DNA of 44,419 nt from Egibacteraceae bacterium (GCA_035540635.1 DATLGH010000099.1:1-44419), one strand, 5' to 3'. Positions 20,506 through 29,507 are shown, numbered from the stretch's first letter. Program-made: numbers and translations. Notes: generated by a model not told the origin, from the letters alone.

Positions 20506-22343
20506 CGGGCAGCCGCCGTGCCGTCTTCGCGCTGCTCGCGTCCCTGCCGCTGGTGCTCCTCGCCGCTCCCGCAACCGCGCAGGACACCGGCTGGGTGATC
20601 GACCGCTTCGACACGACCATCCGGGTCCGCCCCGACGCCGCCGTGGAGGTGACCGAGGTCATCGCGGTCGACTTCCAGGGGCTCGAGCGCCACGGCATCT
20701 TCCGCGTCATCCCCGCCCGCTACCGGCTGTCCACCGACGAGGAGCGCGCGCAGGTGCCGGCCGGCCTCGACCCCCAGGACTTCCTCCGGGCGATCGACAT
20801 CTCCGGGATCCGCGTGACCTCCACCGCCCCCGCCGACACCGAGATCACCCGCCCCAACCGCCTCGGCGAGGCGAACGTGCGTATCCGCATCGGCGACCCC
20901 GACGTTACCGTCACCGGGCGGCAGGAGTACCGCATCAGTTACGAGGTACGGGGCGCGCTGAACCGCTTCGACGACGTCGCCGAGCTCGCGTGGAACGCCA
21001 CGGGCGACGACTGGCCCGTGCCGATCCGCCGGGCGCACGCGGTGGTCGAGGGACCGGAGATCCTCCGAGCGTCGTGCTCCCGCGGCCCGCAGGGTTCCTC
21101 GCAATCTTGCGAGGAGACTCCCGTCGCGCCCGCCGGCGGGAGCGTCACCTTCGCGACGGGCGAGCTGGCACCCGAGGAGGGCATGACCGTCACGGTCGGG
21201 TTCGCGGCGGGAGCCGTCGACGTGCCACCGCCGATGCTGATCGAGCAGTGGGACCTCGGACGCTCGCTCACCGGAAGCCCCGCCGCTGTCCCGCTAGCCG
21301 CCCTCACCTCCCTGCTCGGCTTCGGCGCAGTCGGGCTCCTCGCCTACCGGCAGGGCCGCGACCAGGGCACGAGGGGCGGGCTCACGGTCGACGGCCGGCC
21401 CGACCAAGACGCACCGGCCCGGCGCAGCCTGATCGGACCGCGGCCGACGCCGGTGCGCTACCGCCCTCCCGAGGACCTGCGACCTGCGCAGCTCGGGGTG
21501 GTCGTCGACGAGCGCGTCGACCCCGTCGACGTGAGCGCGACGATCGTTGACCTCGCCGTCCGCGGCTACCTCACCATCGAGGAGACGCGCAAGGGCCTGC
21601 TGGGGCGCAAGCGCGACTGGACCCTGAAGCGCACCGACAAGGTCGACGCCGGACTGCTCGACTACGAGCGCACGTTGCTCGGCGCGCTGTTCAAAGAGGG
21701 CCACCGCGTCGAGCTGTCCGACCTCAAAGGCTCGTTCGCCTCCGACTACGAGAAGGTGAGCAAGCGGCTCTACACCGACGCGGTGGCGCGCGGCTGGTTC
21801 CCCCGCAGTCCCGAGCACACCCGGACGCTGTGGCTCGGCCTCGGGATCGTGGCGCTCGTCGTGACGGGCGGGCTCGCGGTGCTCGCCTCGCTCTACACGA
21901 CCGCGGCGCTCGCGGTCGTGCCCCTCGTCGCCGCGGCGCTCGTCCTCACGCTCGCGCACCGGTGGATGCCCCACCGCACGCCGGAGGGAAGCCGCCTGCT
22001 CGCCGAGACGCTGGGGTTCCGGGAGTTCATCAGGACGGCGGAGGCCGGCCGCATGGAGTTCGCCGAGCAGGAGAACCTCTTCGTGACCTACCTCCCCTAC
22101 GCGGTGGTGTTCGGCGCGGTCGAGCGGTGGGCGGCAGCGTTCAGGCACCTCGGCACGGCGGCGGCCACGGGCGTCGGCACGTGGTACGTCAGCCCGGGCG
22201 GCTACCACGACTTCGGCGCGCTCGCGGGCGGGCTGGCGAGCTTCTCGCACAGCGTCGGTTCCGACCTGTCGTACTCGCCGTCGAGCAGCTCGGGTGGCGG
22301 CTCCGGCGGCGGCTTCGGCGGGGGTGGCGGTGGATCCTGGTAG
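20502..22343 (+). CDS. DUF2207 membrane protein
   Basis: A 613-residue exported membrane protein. It has a signal peptide (residues 1-26, ending PATAQ), then an extracellular DUF2207 domain (WVIDRFDTTIRVRPDAAVEV, GIFRVIPARY). Membrane segments follow at about 264-282 and two at about 445-485. Between them lies a cytosolic winged-helix-like stretch (SATIVDLAVRGYLTIEE). The C-terminus is a Gly/Ser-rich tail ending GGGGGGSW, typical of the family. It overlaps lemA (ATGA) and is surely co-expressed with it. Biochemical role unknown. Confidence 0.9.
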   Translation: MTGSRRAVFALLASLPLVLLAAPATAQDTGWVIDRFDTTIRVRPDAAVEVTEVIAVDFQGLERHGIFRVIPARYRLSTDEERAQVPAGLDPQDFLRAIDISGIRVTSTAPADTEITRPNRLGEANVRIRIGDPDVTVTGRQEYRISYEVRGALNRFDDVAELAWNATGDDWPVPIRRAHAVVEGPEILRASCSRGPQGSSQSCEETPVAPAGGSVTFATGELAPEEGMTVTVGFAAGAVDVPPPMLIEQWDLGRSLTGSPAAVPLAALTSLLGFGAVGLLAYRQGRDQGTRGGLTVDGRPDQDAPARRSLIGPRPTPVRYRPPEDLRPAQLGVVVDERVDPVDVSATIVDLAVRGYLTIEETRKGLLGRKRDWTLKRTDKVDAGLLDYERTLLGALFKEGHRVELSDLKGSFASDYEKVSKRLYTDAVARGWFPRSPEHTRTLWLGLGIVALVVTGGLAVLASLYTTAALAVVPLVAAALVLTLAHRWMPHRTPEGSRLLAETLGFREFIRTAEAGRMEFAEQENLFVTYLPYAVVFGAVERWAAAFRHLGTAAATGVGTWYVSPGGYHDFGALAGGLASFSHSVGSDLSYSPSSSSGGGSGGGFGGGGGGSW

Positions 22344-22380
22344 CCCGCCGGTCGCGCCGCGACCGTGGCCGCGGCGCCCG

Positions 22381-22386
22381 TAGGAT
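22381..22386 (+). promoter_or_regulatory. -10-like TAGGAT, leaderless start of DUF4191 gene
   Basis: TAGGAT, then GCCGTT, then ATG 22393. No Shine-Dalgarno. Confidence 0.45.
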
Positions 22387-22392
22387 GCCGTT

Positions 22393-23058
22393 ATGGCCTC
22401 CGACCGCTTCGCCGCCTTCACCACTCGCCTGCGTCAGCTGGGCCAGGCGTTCTCGAACACCCGCAAGGTCGACCCGAAGCTCGTGCCGCTCGTCGTCGGC
22501 ATCCCCCTCGCGGTGCTCGCCGTGTGCGTCGGGCTGGGGCTGCTGCTCGATCGGCCGGTCGGCGCGACGGTGCTTGGCGTCCTCCTCGCCCTCATGACGG
22601 CCCTCGCCGTGTTCGGCCGGCGGGCCTCGAAGGCGATGCTGAGCTCGATAGAGGGTCAGCCCGGCGCTGCGGCAGCGGTGCTGCAGACCATGCGCGGCAA
22701 GTGGCGCGTCACCCCGGCGGTGGCCTTCACGCGCAAGCAGGCGTTCGTGCACCGGGTGGTCGGGCGGCCAGGAGTCGTCCTCGTCGGCGAGGGCGCTCCC
22801 GCACGGGTGCGCTCCCTGCTCCGGCAGGAGGCCCGCAAGGTCGCGCGGGTGGTGGGCGACACGCCCGTGCACGAGGTCAGCGTCGGCGACGGCGAGGGGC
22901 AGGTGCCCCTCGACAAGCTCCAGGCGCACCTCGCCAAGCTTCGGCGCGCCGTGCGCCCCCGCGACCTCCCGGCGCTCGACAACCGGCTGAAGGCGCTCGG
23001 CGACCGCGACGTGCCCCTGCCGAAGGGCCCGATGCCCCGGGGCAAGCGCCGGATGTAG
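22393..23058 (+). CDS. DUF4191 membrane protein
   Basis: A 221-residue protein with two adjacent membrane helices (about residues 33-50 and 56-73) and a basic cytosolic C-terminal domain (MRGKWRVTPAVAFTRKQAFV, VVGRPGVVLVGEG, DKLQAHLAKLRRAVRPRDLP). It ends in the Lys/Arg-rich PKGPMPRGKRRM. DUF4191 is an actinobacterial family, usually near lipoate-synthesis or glutamine-synthetase genes in other genomes; that context is absent here. No function is assigned. Confidence 0.85.
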   Translation: MASDRFAAFTTRLRQLGQAFSNTRKVDPKLVPLVVGIPLAVLAVCVGLGLLLDRPVGATVLGVLLALMTALAVFGRRASKAMLSSIEGQPGAAAAVLQTMRGKWRVTPAVAFTRKQAFVHRVVGRPGVVLVGEGAPARVRSLLRQEARKVARVVGDTPVHEVSVGDGEGQVPLDKLQAHLAKLRRAVRPRDLPALDNRLKALGDRDVPLPKGPMPRGKRRM

Positions 23059-23062
23059 GCCC

Positions 23063-24145
23063 TCAGGGGGTCGGCGCCGCCGCGGCGGGCGGCACGCGGG
23101 GGGCGGCGCCCACGGACCGGGCGGCGCGCACCGCCAGGGGCAGTCCCACCGCGAGGACCGCCACCGCCTGGGCGCTGTGGAGGACCGCCAGTCCCGGCTC
23201 GAACGCCGCTCCGGCGGTGAGGGTGTACTCGACGAGCGACACGACCCGCAGGACCAGCAGGGTGGCGGCGAGGAGGGCGAGGGCGAGCGCCCACTCCGGC
23301 GCCCTGGCGGGCCGGCGCCTCCCGCTGGCGGCGAGGTGCGCGCCGCCGACGACCACCAGGGCGATCGACCACATTCCGGGCAAGTCGAGGGCATGGTGGT
23401 GGACGACCTGCCGGCCGAGGGCCAGGAAGGTCACCGCCGTGTCGGCGGCCACTCCGGCAGCCAGGGCGAGCAGCCACGGGCCCGGGCGCAGCGGCGGCGC
23501 GTCACGGTGGAACCCGGCGACCAACGCGAGCACGACGACGCCGGTGGCGACGATGGCCATGAGCCAGGTGTACGGCATCGACGTCGGCGGGAACGGGTCC
23601 GGGGTCGCCACCGCGAGGAGGAGATCGAGCGCGAAGGGCATCAGCAGGCCGAGCCCCGCGAGCGCGCCCGCCCAGCGCCGCCGGCCCGCCACGAGGGCGA
23701 GGTAGGCGAAGACCCACGGCAGCCATGCGACGGTCCCCGCCACCTGCCAGCCCGCCCACGGGTGGGTGAGGTCCATGACGTCGGCGGGCAGCGCCGGCCA
23801 GGGCAGCCAGCCGGCGTGCCACAGCAGCTGCCACCCACCTCGCGCCGCGGGAACCGCGAAGGCGAGCAGCGCCACCACGGCCGCCAGCCGGACCGCCTGC
23901 CCCCACAGCCGCGATCGCGGGGGGGCGTCCATGCCCCCGAGGCGCAGCCGGACGGCCAACCCGACGATGCTCGCCACCTCCGAGCGTGGCGGACGCCCGC
24001 AGCAGTCGCGGTACTCCGCTTCCTCCGGGTCGTCGGTGGCCATCCTCGCGAGGAGGGTGGCGACCATCTCCTCCTCCCACGCCCCCCGGTACGCGGCGGG
24101 CAGGAGCCGCAGCACCCGGCGGTAGCGGCGCTCGAGCTCGCTCAC
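23063..24145 (-). CDS. Multi-pass membrane protein controlled by PadR
   Basis: A 360-residue protein. The N-terminus (ELERRYRRVLRLLPAAYRGA, then EEEMVATLLA) resembles the short prefix domain found on permeases and membrane proteins paired with PadR regulators. It is followed by about eight membrane spans. The GTG start at 24145 overlaps the TGA of the padR gene by 4 bp (GTGA), so it is translationally coupled to it. The C-terminus is Pro/Ala-rich. No transport or enzymatic signature is seen. Confidence 0.7.
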   Translation of the reverse strand: MSELERRYRRVLRLLPAAYRGAWEEEMVATLLARMATDDPEEAEYRDCCGRPPRSEVASIVGLAVRLRLGGMDAPPRSRLWGQAVRLAAVVALLAFAVPAARGGWQLLWHAGWLPWPALPADVMDLTHPWAGWQVAGTVAWLPWVFAYLALVAGRRRWAGALAGLGLLMPFALDLLLAVATPDPFPPTSMPYTWLMAIVATGVVVLALVAGFHRDAPPLRPGPWLLALAAGVAADTAVTFLALGRQVVHHHALDLPGMWSIALVVVGGAHLAASGRRRPARAPEWALALALLAATLLVLRVVSLVEYTLTAGAAFEPGLAVLHSAQAVAVLAVGLPLAVRAARSVGAAPRVPPAAAAPTP

Positions 24146-24489
24146 GCGGTGCCGCCCGCGTGCTGTGGCCGCCACGCCCGCAGCCGCTTGGCAGCCACAC
24201 GCGCGTTGGCGGCCTGCCGCTCGGCCTCGGCGGCGAGCGCCTCGCTGCCCGGCTCGGTCAGCCGGTAGTAGCGGCGCAGCCGCCCGTCATGGATCTCCTC
24301 GCGGTCGAGCTCGACGAGGCCGTCGGATACGAGGCGGTCGAGCACCCCGTAGAGGGTGCCGACCTTCAGCTCCACCCGCCCGCCCGACAGTGCGTCGACC
24401 TCGCCGAGGATGCCGTAGCCGTGGCGCGGCTCGTCCACGAGCGCGGTGAGCACGAAGAACGCCGGCTCGGTCATCGGCCTCGTCGTCAT
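24142..24489 (-). CDS. PadR-family transcriptional regulator
   Basis: A 115-residue winged-helix repressor: FFVLTALVDEPRHGYGILGE, then LKVGTLYGVLDRLVSDGLVE and RLRRYYRLTEPG, all canonical PadR motifs. ATG 24489 has TATACT 6 nt upstream and no Shine-Dalgarno. A palindromic site overlaps the promoter, suggesting autoregulation. It is co-transcribed with the overlapping membrane-protein gene, the usual PadR target arrangement. Confidence 0.93.
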   Translation of the reverse strand: MTTRPMTEPAFFVLTALVDEPRHGYGILGEVDALSGGRVELKVGTLYGVLDRLVSDGLVELDREEIHDGRLRRYYRLTEPGSEALAAEAERQAANARVAAKRLRAWRPQHAGGTA

Positions 24490-24495
24490 ACCCGA

Positions 24496-24523
24496 AGTAT
24501 ATTGCCTTCCAAGGTATTGGCAA
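24496..24523 (-). promoter_or_regulatory. padR promoter with palindromic operator
   Basis: On the minus strand TTGCCA (24523-24518) and TATACT (24501-24496) are separated by 16 bp, a near-consensus sigma-70 promoter. TTGCC (24502-24506) and GGCAA (24519-24523) form an inverted repeat with CCTT/AAGG inside it, overlapping -35 and spacer, a likely PadR binding site. Confidence 0.5.
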
Positions 24524-24556
24524 GCCCTGGATCCCGGGCCTGCGCCGGCCGGTGCG

Positions 24557-25630
24557 TCAGCGGGGCAGCCAGAACCGCTTCAGCCGACCGATGCTGGCCA
24601 TGCGGCGCTCCGCGAAGCGCTCGGCGGCCTCGGCGGTGGAGCACCCCTCCTCGGCCGCGAGCGCGAACACGGCGTGCAGGCGGTCGGCGATCGTGGCCAC
24701 CCGGCGCTCCGCGCGCTCGGCGCTGTACCCGCCGGGGTGGAGCTCGTCGGCGACCTGGATGAGCCCCCCGGCGTTGATGACGTAGTCGGGCGCGTAGAGG
24801 ATGCCCGCGTCGGCGAGGGCCTCGCCGTGGCGCGGTTCGGCCAGCTGGTTGTTCGCGGCTCCCGCGACGATGGCGCACGCGAGCTCGGGCAGCGTCGCGT
24901 CGGAGATCACGCCGCCGAGCGCGTTCGGGCTGAACACGTCGGCGTCGACGGCGTGGACCCTGTCGACCGGGACGAGCTGCGCCCCGTACCGCTCGGCGCA
25001 GCGGGCGGCGGCGGCCCCGTCGACGTCGGCGACGGTGAGCTTCGCGCCCTCACCGGCGAGGTAGCCGGCGAGGCGGTAGCCCACCTTGCCCACCCCCTGT
25101 ATCGCCACATGCCGGTCGGCGAGCGAGGAGCTCCCGAAGGCGCGCTCCACGCATGCGCGAATCCCGACGAAGGTGCCGTAGGCGGTGAGCACGCCCGAGT
25201 CGCCCGACCCGCCCTCCTCGACCTCGGCGCCGGTGGCCCAGCGCGTCTCGCGGGCGACGATCGACATGTCGGCCGGATAGGTTCCCACGTCGCAGGCGGT
25301 GACGTAGCGCCCGTTCAGCGAGGCGACGACGCGCCCGTAGGCCCGCAGGAGCGCCTCGGTCTTGTCCCGGGCGGGGTCGCCGATGATGACCGCCTTGCCG
25401 CCGCCGAGGTCGAGGCCTGCGCACGCGGCCTTGTACGCCATCGCCCGGGACAGCCGCAGGACGTCGACGAGGGCTTCCTCCTCGCTCGCGTAGGGGAAGA
25501 AGCGGGTCCCCCCCAAGCCGGGGCCCAAGGCGGTGGAGTGGATGGCGATGATGCAGCGCAGCCCGGCCCCCTCGTCGCCTCCGTAGACCACCTGCTCATG
25601 GCCGTCGAGAAGGCTGAACGGGCCTTCCAC
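24557..25630 (-). CDS. vdh: Valine/leucine dehydrogenase (Glu/Leu/Phe/Val dehydrogenase family)
   Basis: A 357-residue NAD-dependent amino-acid dehydrogenase that oxidatively deaminates branched-chain amino acids. The N-terminal domain has STALGPGLGGTRF and the catalytic lysine in LDLGGGKAVI. The Rossmann domain has IQGVGKVGYRLAGYLA, then VADVDGAAA and GAANNQL, and the C-terminus has LYAPDYVINAGGLIQVADE. GTG 25630 is chosen over the longer frame to 25696 because GGAGGAG precedes it and the family start (SLLDGHEQVVY) follows. It is divergent from bldC, as in many actinobacteria. Substrate preference (Val or Leu) cannot be told from sequence. Confidence 0.85.
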   Translation of the reverse strand: MEGPFSLLDGHEQVVYGGDEGAGLRCIIAIHSTALGPGLGGTRFFPYASEEEALVDVLRLSRAMAYKAACAGLDLGGGKAVIIGDPARDKTEALLRAYGRVVASLNGRYVTACDVGTYPADMSIVARETRWATGAEVEEGGSGDSGVLTAYGTFVGIRACVERAFGSSSLADRHVAIQGVGKVGYRLAGYLAGEGAKLTVADVDGAAAARCAERYGAQLVPVDRVHAVDADVFSPNALGGVISDATLPELACAIVAGAANNQLAEPRHGEALADAGILYAPDYVINAGGLIQVADELHPGGYSAERAERRVATIADRLHAVFALAAEEGCSTAEAAERFAERRMASIGRLKRFWLPR

Positions 25631-25702
25631 GGGCTCCTCCGTCGTCGTGCGGGCCTTCCGGGAGTGGTGCCGCCCGCGAGTCCAACCGGATATCACCTGA
25701 TT

Positions 25703-25712
25703 GGGTATACCC
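25703..25712. promoter_or_regulatory. Palindrome GGGTATACCC between vdh and bldC
   Basis: A perfect 10-bp palindrome in the divergent vdh/bldC intergenic region, followed by CCCCCC..GGGGG and AT-richer sequence including TTATAC near 25754. It is a plausible shared regulatory site or bidirectional -10. Confidence 0.35.
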
Positions 25713-25824
25713 TTCCCCCCGACCGGGGGTTACACTATGTGACGAGTGCACGGAGTTATACGGTGTGCGCGGTGGACTGTAACGCTCTTGACGACGACTC
25801 GAGCGCGGCTCGGAGGGGAGCACG

Positions 25825-26034
25825 ATGACGACGATGATCAACCAGGATGAGGACCTCTTGACCCCCTCCGAGGTGGCGAAGCTGTTCCGCGTCGACCCCA
25901 AGACTGTGACGCGCTGGGCGAAGGCGGGCAAGCTCTCCTCGATCAGGACGCTGGGAGGCCACCGGCGCTATCGCGCGTCGGAGGTGCACGCCCTGCTCAC
26001 CGGACAGGCGACGGGGGTCCCCTCAGGGGACTAG
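25825..26034 (+). CDS. bldC: BldC-family MerR-like DNA-binding protein
   Basis: A 69-residue protein made of a single winged-helix domain: LLTPSEVAKLFRVDPKTVTR, then WAKAGKLSSIRTLGGHRRYR and EVHALL. This is nearly the BldC consensus, without the effector domain of full MerR proteins. BldC controls development in Streptomyces by cooperative head-to-tail binding to repeats; in non-sporulating actinobacteria its role is open. A GGAGGGGAG stretch precedes ATG 25825. Neighbours vdh, purM and purF match the Streptomyces order. Confidence 0.92.
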   Translation: MTTMINQDEDLLTPSEVAKLFRVDPKTVTRWAKAGKLSSIRTLGGHRRYRASEVHALLTGQATGVPSGD

Positions 26035-26097
26035 TCCAGGCGGGGGGCGGAGCGGTCGGAACGCGCGGCCCCCCGACCGCCGCAGAACCAGGGGCGG

Positions 26098-27129
26098 TCA
26101 GGCCGCCATCCCGGCGAGCGTGACGCCGGCGGACTCCGTGACGCTGCCGCAGACCCAGGCGTCGACCCCCCGGTCGCGCAGGACCGCGACGGCGTTCTCG
26201 CCTGCGGGCACGACGGCGAGCATGCCGGCCCCCATGTTGAACACCCGCCACATCTCTGCGGGGTCGACGCCGCCCCGCTCTGCGAGGAACGCGAAGACGT
26301 CGGGTGGGGTGAACGTCGCGGTGTCGACGACCGCGCCGAGCCCGCCGGGCAGCACCCGTGGGAGGTTGCCGGGGATGCCGCCGCCGGTGACGTGACAGAG
26401 GCCGTGGACCTCGGTCGCCTGCGCGAGCGCGAGGCAGTCGGGCGCGTAGATGCGCGTGGGCCGCAGGAGCGCGTCCCCGAGCGACTGCAGCCTCAAGCCG
26501 TGGTCGTCGGCGAGGTCGAGCCCCTCGACGATCCGCCGGACGAGCGAGTAGCCGTTCGCGTGCAGCCCGTTGGAGGCCATGGCGACGACGTCGTCGCCGG
26601 GTCGCACGAGGTGCGGTCCGAGCAGCCGCTTGCGCTCCACGACGCCGACGCCGAAACCCGCGACGTCGTACTGACCGGCGGGAAGCACGCCGGGATGGGC
26701 AGCGGTCTCCCCGCCCACGAGGGCGCATCCGGCGACGGCGCAGCCGTCGGCGATTCCCTTGACCACCTGCGCGACGTGCGCCGGCTCGAGCCGCCCGACG
26801 GCGATGTAGTCGAGGAAGAACAGCGGCTCGGCGCCGGCCACGACGAGGTCGTCGACGACCATGGCGACGAGGTCGATGCCGATCGTGTCGTGGCGGTCGA
26901 GCGCCCGGGCGATCTCGAGCTTCGTGCCGACGCCGTCGGTGGCGCTCACGAGCACCGGGCTCTTGTAGCGCCGCGCGGGGAAGGAGAACAGCGCCCCGAA
27001 GCCCCCGACCGCGTCGAGCACCTCGGGGCGGCGCGTGCGCTCCACGTGAGGCTTGATGGCCTCCACCGCGGCATCCGCTGCGTCGAGGTCCACCCCCGCG
27101 GCCGCGTAGGTGGCCCCCTCCTCGTTCAC
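26098..27129 (-). CDS. purM: Phosphoribosylformylglycinamidine cyclo-ligase (AIR synthetase)
   Basis: A 343-residue enzyme of purine synthesis converting FGAM to AIR with ATP. Motifs include TYAAAGVDLDAADAAVE at the N-terminus, SATDGVGTKLEIA, DLVAMVVDDLVVAGAEPLFF, GGETAAHPG and HVTGGGIPGNLPR. Length is normal. Its ATG at 27129 overlaps the end of purF by 4 bp (ATGA), forming a purF-purM operon. Confidence 0.97.
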   Translation of the reverse strand: MNEEGATYAAAGVDLDAADAAVEAIKPHVERTRRPEVLDAVGGFGALFSFPARRYKSPVLVSATDGVGTKLEIARALDRHDTIGIDLVAMVVDDLVVAGAEPLFFLDYIAVGRLEPAHVAQVVKGIADGCAVAGCALVGGETAAHPGVLPAGQYDVAGFGVGVVERKRLLGPHLVRPGDDVVAMASNGLHANGYSLVRRIVEGLDLADDHGLRLQSLGDALLRPTRIYAPDCLALAQATEVHGLCHVTGGGIPGNLPRVLPGGLGAVVDTATFTPPDVFAFLAERGGVDPAEMWRVFNMGAGMLAVVPAGENAVAVLRDRGVDAWVCGSVTESAGVTLAGMAA

Positions 27130-28577
27130 GAGCCCGCAGGCACCCGCGTGCCCTCGTGCTGCGCCAACGGCACCGGGATGGGGTACTCGCCATCGAAGCA
27201 GGCGCGGCAGAGGGTCGCCTTCGCTCGCCCGGTCGCCGTGACCATCGCGTCGAGGGACAGGTAGGCCAGCGAGTCGGCTCCGACGAAGTCGCGGATCTCC
27301 TCGATGGACAGGCCCGACGCGATGAGCTCGGCGCGGGTGCCCATGTCGACGCCGTAGAAGCAGGGGTGGCGCACGGGGGGTGAGGTGATGCGGAGGTGCA
27401 CCTCGCTGGCTCCCGACTGGCGGAGCATCGCCACGAGCGGGCGGGAGGTGTTGCCCCGCACGATCGAGTCGTCGACGACGACGAGACGCCGGCCCTCGAT
27501 CATGTCGCGCAGCGGGTTGTACTTCAGGCGGATGCCGAGCTCGCGGACGGACTGGGACGGCTGGATGAACGTCCGGCCGACGTAGCGGTTCTTGACGAGC
27601 GCCTCCGCGTAGGGAATCCCCGAGGCCCTCGCGTAGCCGGCGGCGGCCGCGCTGCTCGAGTCGGGCACCGGGATGACAAGATCGGCCTCCACGGCGGCCT
27701 CGCCGGCGAGCAGCTCGCCCATGCGGTGGCGCGCGGCGTACACGCTCGTCACGGCGGTCCCCGTGCCTGGGGAGCCGTCGCCCGCGGCGGCGCGGTGGTC
27801 GGGGCGCGCGAGGTAGACGTACTCGAACACGCAGAGCGACGGGGTCGCCTCCGCGTAGCGACGGCTGCGCAGCCCCCCGTCGTCGACGATCACGATCTCA
27901 CCGGGTTCGACCTCGCGGAGGAGGTGGGCGCCGACGATGTCGAGCGCGCACGTCTCGCTCGCGAGCACATAGCCGCCGCGGGGCAGGCGCCCGATGACGA
28001 GGGGGCGCACGCCGTGCGGGTCGCGGAAGCCGAACATCGTCGACTCGTCCATGGCTACCACGGAGAAGGCGCCCCGCAACCGGGAGGCGACCTGCACGAT
28101 CGAGTCCTCCAGGGACGTGGCCGCGTCCCTGGCGAGCAGCGTCGTCAACAGCTCGGAGTCGCTCGTGCAGCGCTGGCCGGCGTCGCCGAGGTCCGCGGCG
28201 AGCTCACCGGTCGCGACGAGGTTGCCGTTGTGGCCGAGCGCGATGGCTCCGCCGCTGGGGGTCACCTTGAAGGCCGGCTGGGCGTTGTCCCAGGTCGACG
28301 CGCCGGTGGTCGAGTAGCGCACGTGCCCGATGCCGAGGTGGCCGTCGAGGCCGGCGAGGCGGGACTCGTCGAAGACCTGCGCGACCAGGCCCATCTCCTT
28401 CGTGACGAGGATGTGCCGGCCGTCGGACACCGCGATGCCCGCCGACTCCTGCCCCCGGTGCTGCAGGGCGTAGAGCCCGTAGTAGCAGAGCTTTGCGATG
28501 TCCTCCCCGCGGGCGTAGACGGCGAAGACGCCGCACTCGTCGCGCGCGCCGGTGCGCAGATCGGGCATGAGGGTCAC
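27126..28577 (-). CDS. purF: Amidophosphoribosyltransferase
   Basis: A 483-residue enzyme for the first step of purine synthesis (PRPP + Gln to phosphoribosylamine). The N-terminal glutaminase begins DECGVFAVYARGED, with the nucleophile Cys exposed after removal of about 14 residues. The PRPP loop is VVVDDSIVRGNTSRPLV. The C-terminal cysteines (CRACFDGEYPIP) indicate the Fe-S-containing Bacillus-type enzyme. GTG 28577 and ATG 28568 are both possible starts. A -10-like TAGACT lies on the minus strand at 28613-28608, about 30 nt upstream. Confidence 0.97.
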   Translation of the reverse strand: MTLMPDLRTGARDECGVFAVYARGEDIAKLCYYGLYALQHRGQESAGIAVSDGRHILVTKEMGLVAQVFDESRLAGLDGHLGIGHVRYSTTGASTWDNAQPAFKVTPSGGAIALGHNGNLVATGELAADLGDAGQRCTSDSELLTTLLARDAATSLEDSIVQVASRLRGAFSVVAMDESTMFGFRDPHGVRPLVIGRLPRGGYVLASETCALDIVGAHLLREVEPGEIVIVDDGGLRSRRYAEATPSLCVFEYVYLARPDHRAAAGDGSPGTGTAVTSVYAARHRMGELLAGEAAVEADLVIPVPDSSSAAAAGYARASGIPYAEALVKNRYVGRTFIQPSQSVRELGIRLKYNPLRDMIEGRRLVVVDDSIVRGNTSRPLVAMLRQSGASEVHLRITSPPVRHPCFYGVDMGTRAELIASGLSIEEIRDFVGADSLAYLSLDAMVTATGRAKATLCRACFDGEYPIPVPLAQHEGTRVPAGS

Positions 28578-28607
28578 CAGGGCTCGAGTGGAGGGGAAGA
28601 CCCTCCC

Positions 28608-28613
28608 AGTCTA
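28608..28613 (-). promoter_or_regulatory. -10-like TAGACT of the purF-purM operon
   Basis: Minus-strand TAGACT about 30 nt before the purF start; gives a short leader. Confidence 0.35.
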
Positions 28614-28780
28614 CCGGCGCGCGCCGGGGGGCGAGGGGTCCCGACGGACCCCGGCGGTAGGCTCGGCGCGCGATGCCTCCCCCCGCGTCGCCGCCAGCCG
28701 CCGACCGGGCGGCGCCAGGTTAGGGGTGCCGACCGGCGGGTACTCCGGCGGGACACAGCGAGCGGCTGTTGGAGGAGCGG

Positions 28781-28972
28781 ATGGGACAGCAGGACCCCCT
28801 GGCGAAGACCGACTACAGCAACCACACCGACGACGAGCTGCGCGAGGCCATCACGAAGGCCGACCGGGAGGAGGGCCGGCTGACCGACGAGAGCTCCGGT
28901 GAGGCCGTCGAGGCGGCCCGCCGCCAGCAGGAGGAGATGCGCGCCGAGCTCGAACGCCGGAGCGACGGATGA
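28781..28972 (+). CDS. Small charged hypothetical protein
   Basis: A 63-residue hydrophilic protein rich in Glu/Asp/Arg (TDDELREAITKADREEGRLT, EAARRQQEEMRAELERR), probably mostly helical or coiled coil. ATG 28781 is chosen because GGAGGAG lies just upstream. A TAGGCT at 28658-28663 is a possible -10. The stop overlaps the next gene (ATGA), so the two are co-expressed. Not recognised. Confidence 0.6.
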   Translation: MGQQDPLAKTDYSNHTDDELREAITKADREEGRLTDESSGEAVEAARRQQEEMRAELERRSDG

Positions 28973-29484
28973 TGGCCGCGAACCTGCTGCGCAAGGCTGC
29001 CGCCGGCGTCCTGTCGCTGACGTCCAGGGCCATGGCCGCCGGCTCGCGGCTCGCCGACCAGGTCGCCACGGGCCTGCGCGACGAACGACGGCCGTCGTCG
29101 GAGCGGTCGACCCCCACCGCGACCGCGCGCGAGGTGCTCGAGGAGGTCGGGCAGGCTCCGGTCACCGAGGCGGTCGAGCGCTCCCGGGTGTCGTCCCCGC
29201 CGTCGGAGCCGGTGCCCGAGGGACCGTCACACCTGCGCGCGCCCGAGACTCACACCGAGGCGCTCGCCTCCCGGTCCGCCGCGGACGTCCTCGCCGCCAT
29301 CCCGGACCTGTCGACCGACGAGCTCGGCCGCCTCTACGAGTACGAGGCGGCGAACAAGAAGCGCAAGACCGTCCTCGCCGCCATCGAGCGGGCGGTCGAC
29401 CCCAACGACGCACCTCCGGGGGAGACGGAGACGATGTCGGAGGCCGGCGGCGTCCCCACCACGGGCGGCCCCGCCGCCCGCTAG
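28969..29484 (+). CDS. Hypothetical protein with DUF8129-like C-terminal segment
   Basis: A 171-residue protein. The N-terminus (residues 1-30, NLLRKAAAGVLSLTSRAMAA) is an amphipathic or hydrophobic helix. The middle is disordered and Pro/Ser-rich. Residues about 100-143 (LASRSAADVLAAIPDLSTDE, then LGRLYEYEAANKKRKTVLAA) resemble the short actinobacterial domain DUF8129, often at the end of small surface- or lipid-associated proteins. The assignment is tentative. It is translationally coupled to the upstream 63-residue gene and convergent with purL. Confidence 0.6.
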   Translation: MMAANLLRKAAAGVLSLTSRAMAAGSRLADQVATGLRDERRPSSERSTPTATAREVLEEVGQAPVTEAVERSRVSSPPSEPVPEGPSHLRAPETHTEALASRSAADVLAAIPDLSTDELGRLYEYEAANKKRKTVLAAIERAVDPNDAPPGETETMSEAGGVPTTGGPAAR

Positions 29485-29507
29485 AGGAAGGGCTGTCGGG
29501 CCCTCTC

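Noticed and set aside
18217-20574. A 785-codon minus-strand open frame opposite the kinase fusion and lemA
   Set aside because: It is the complementary shadow of PfkB, P-loop kinase and LemA motifs.
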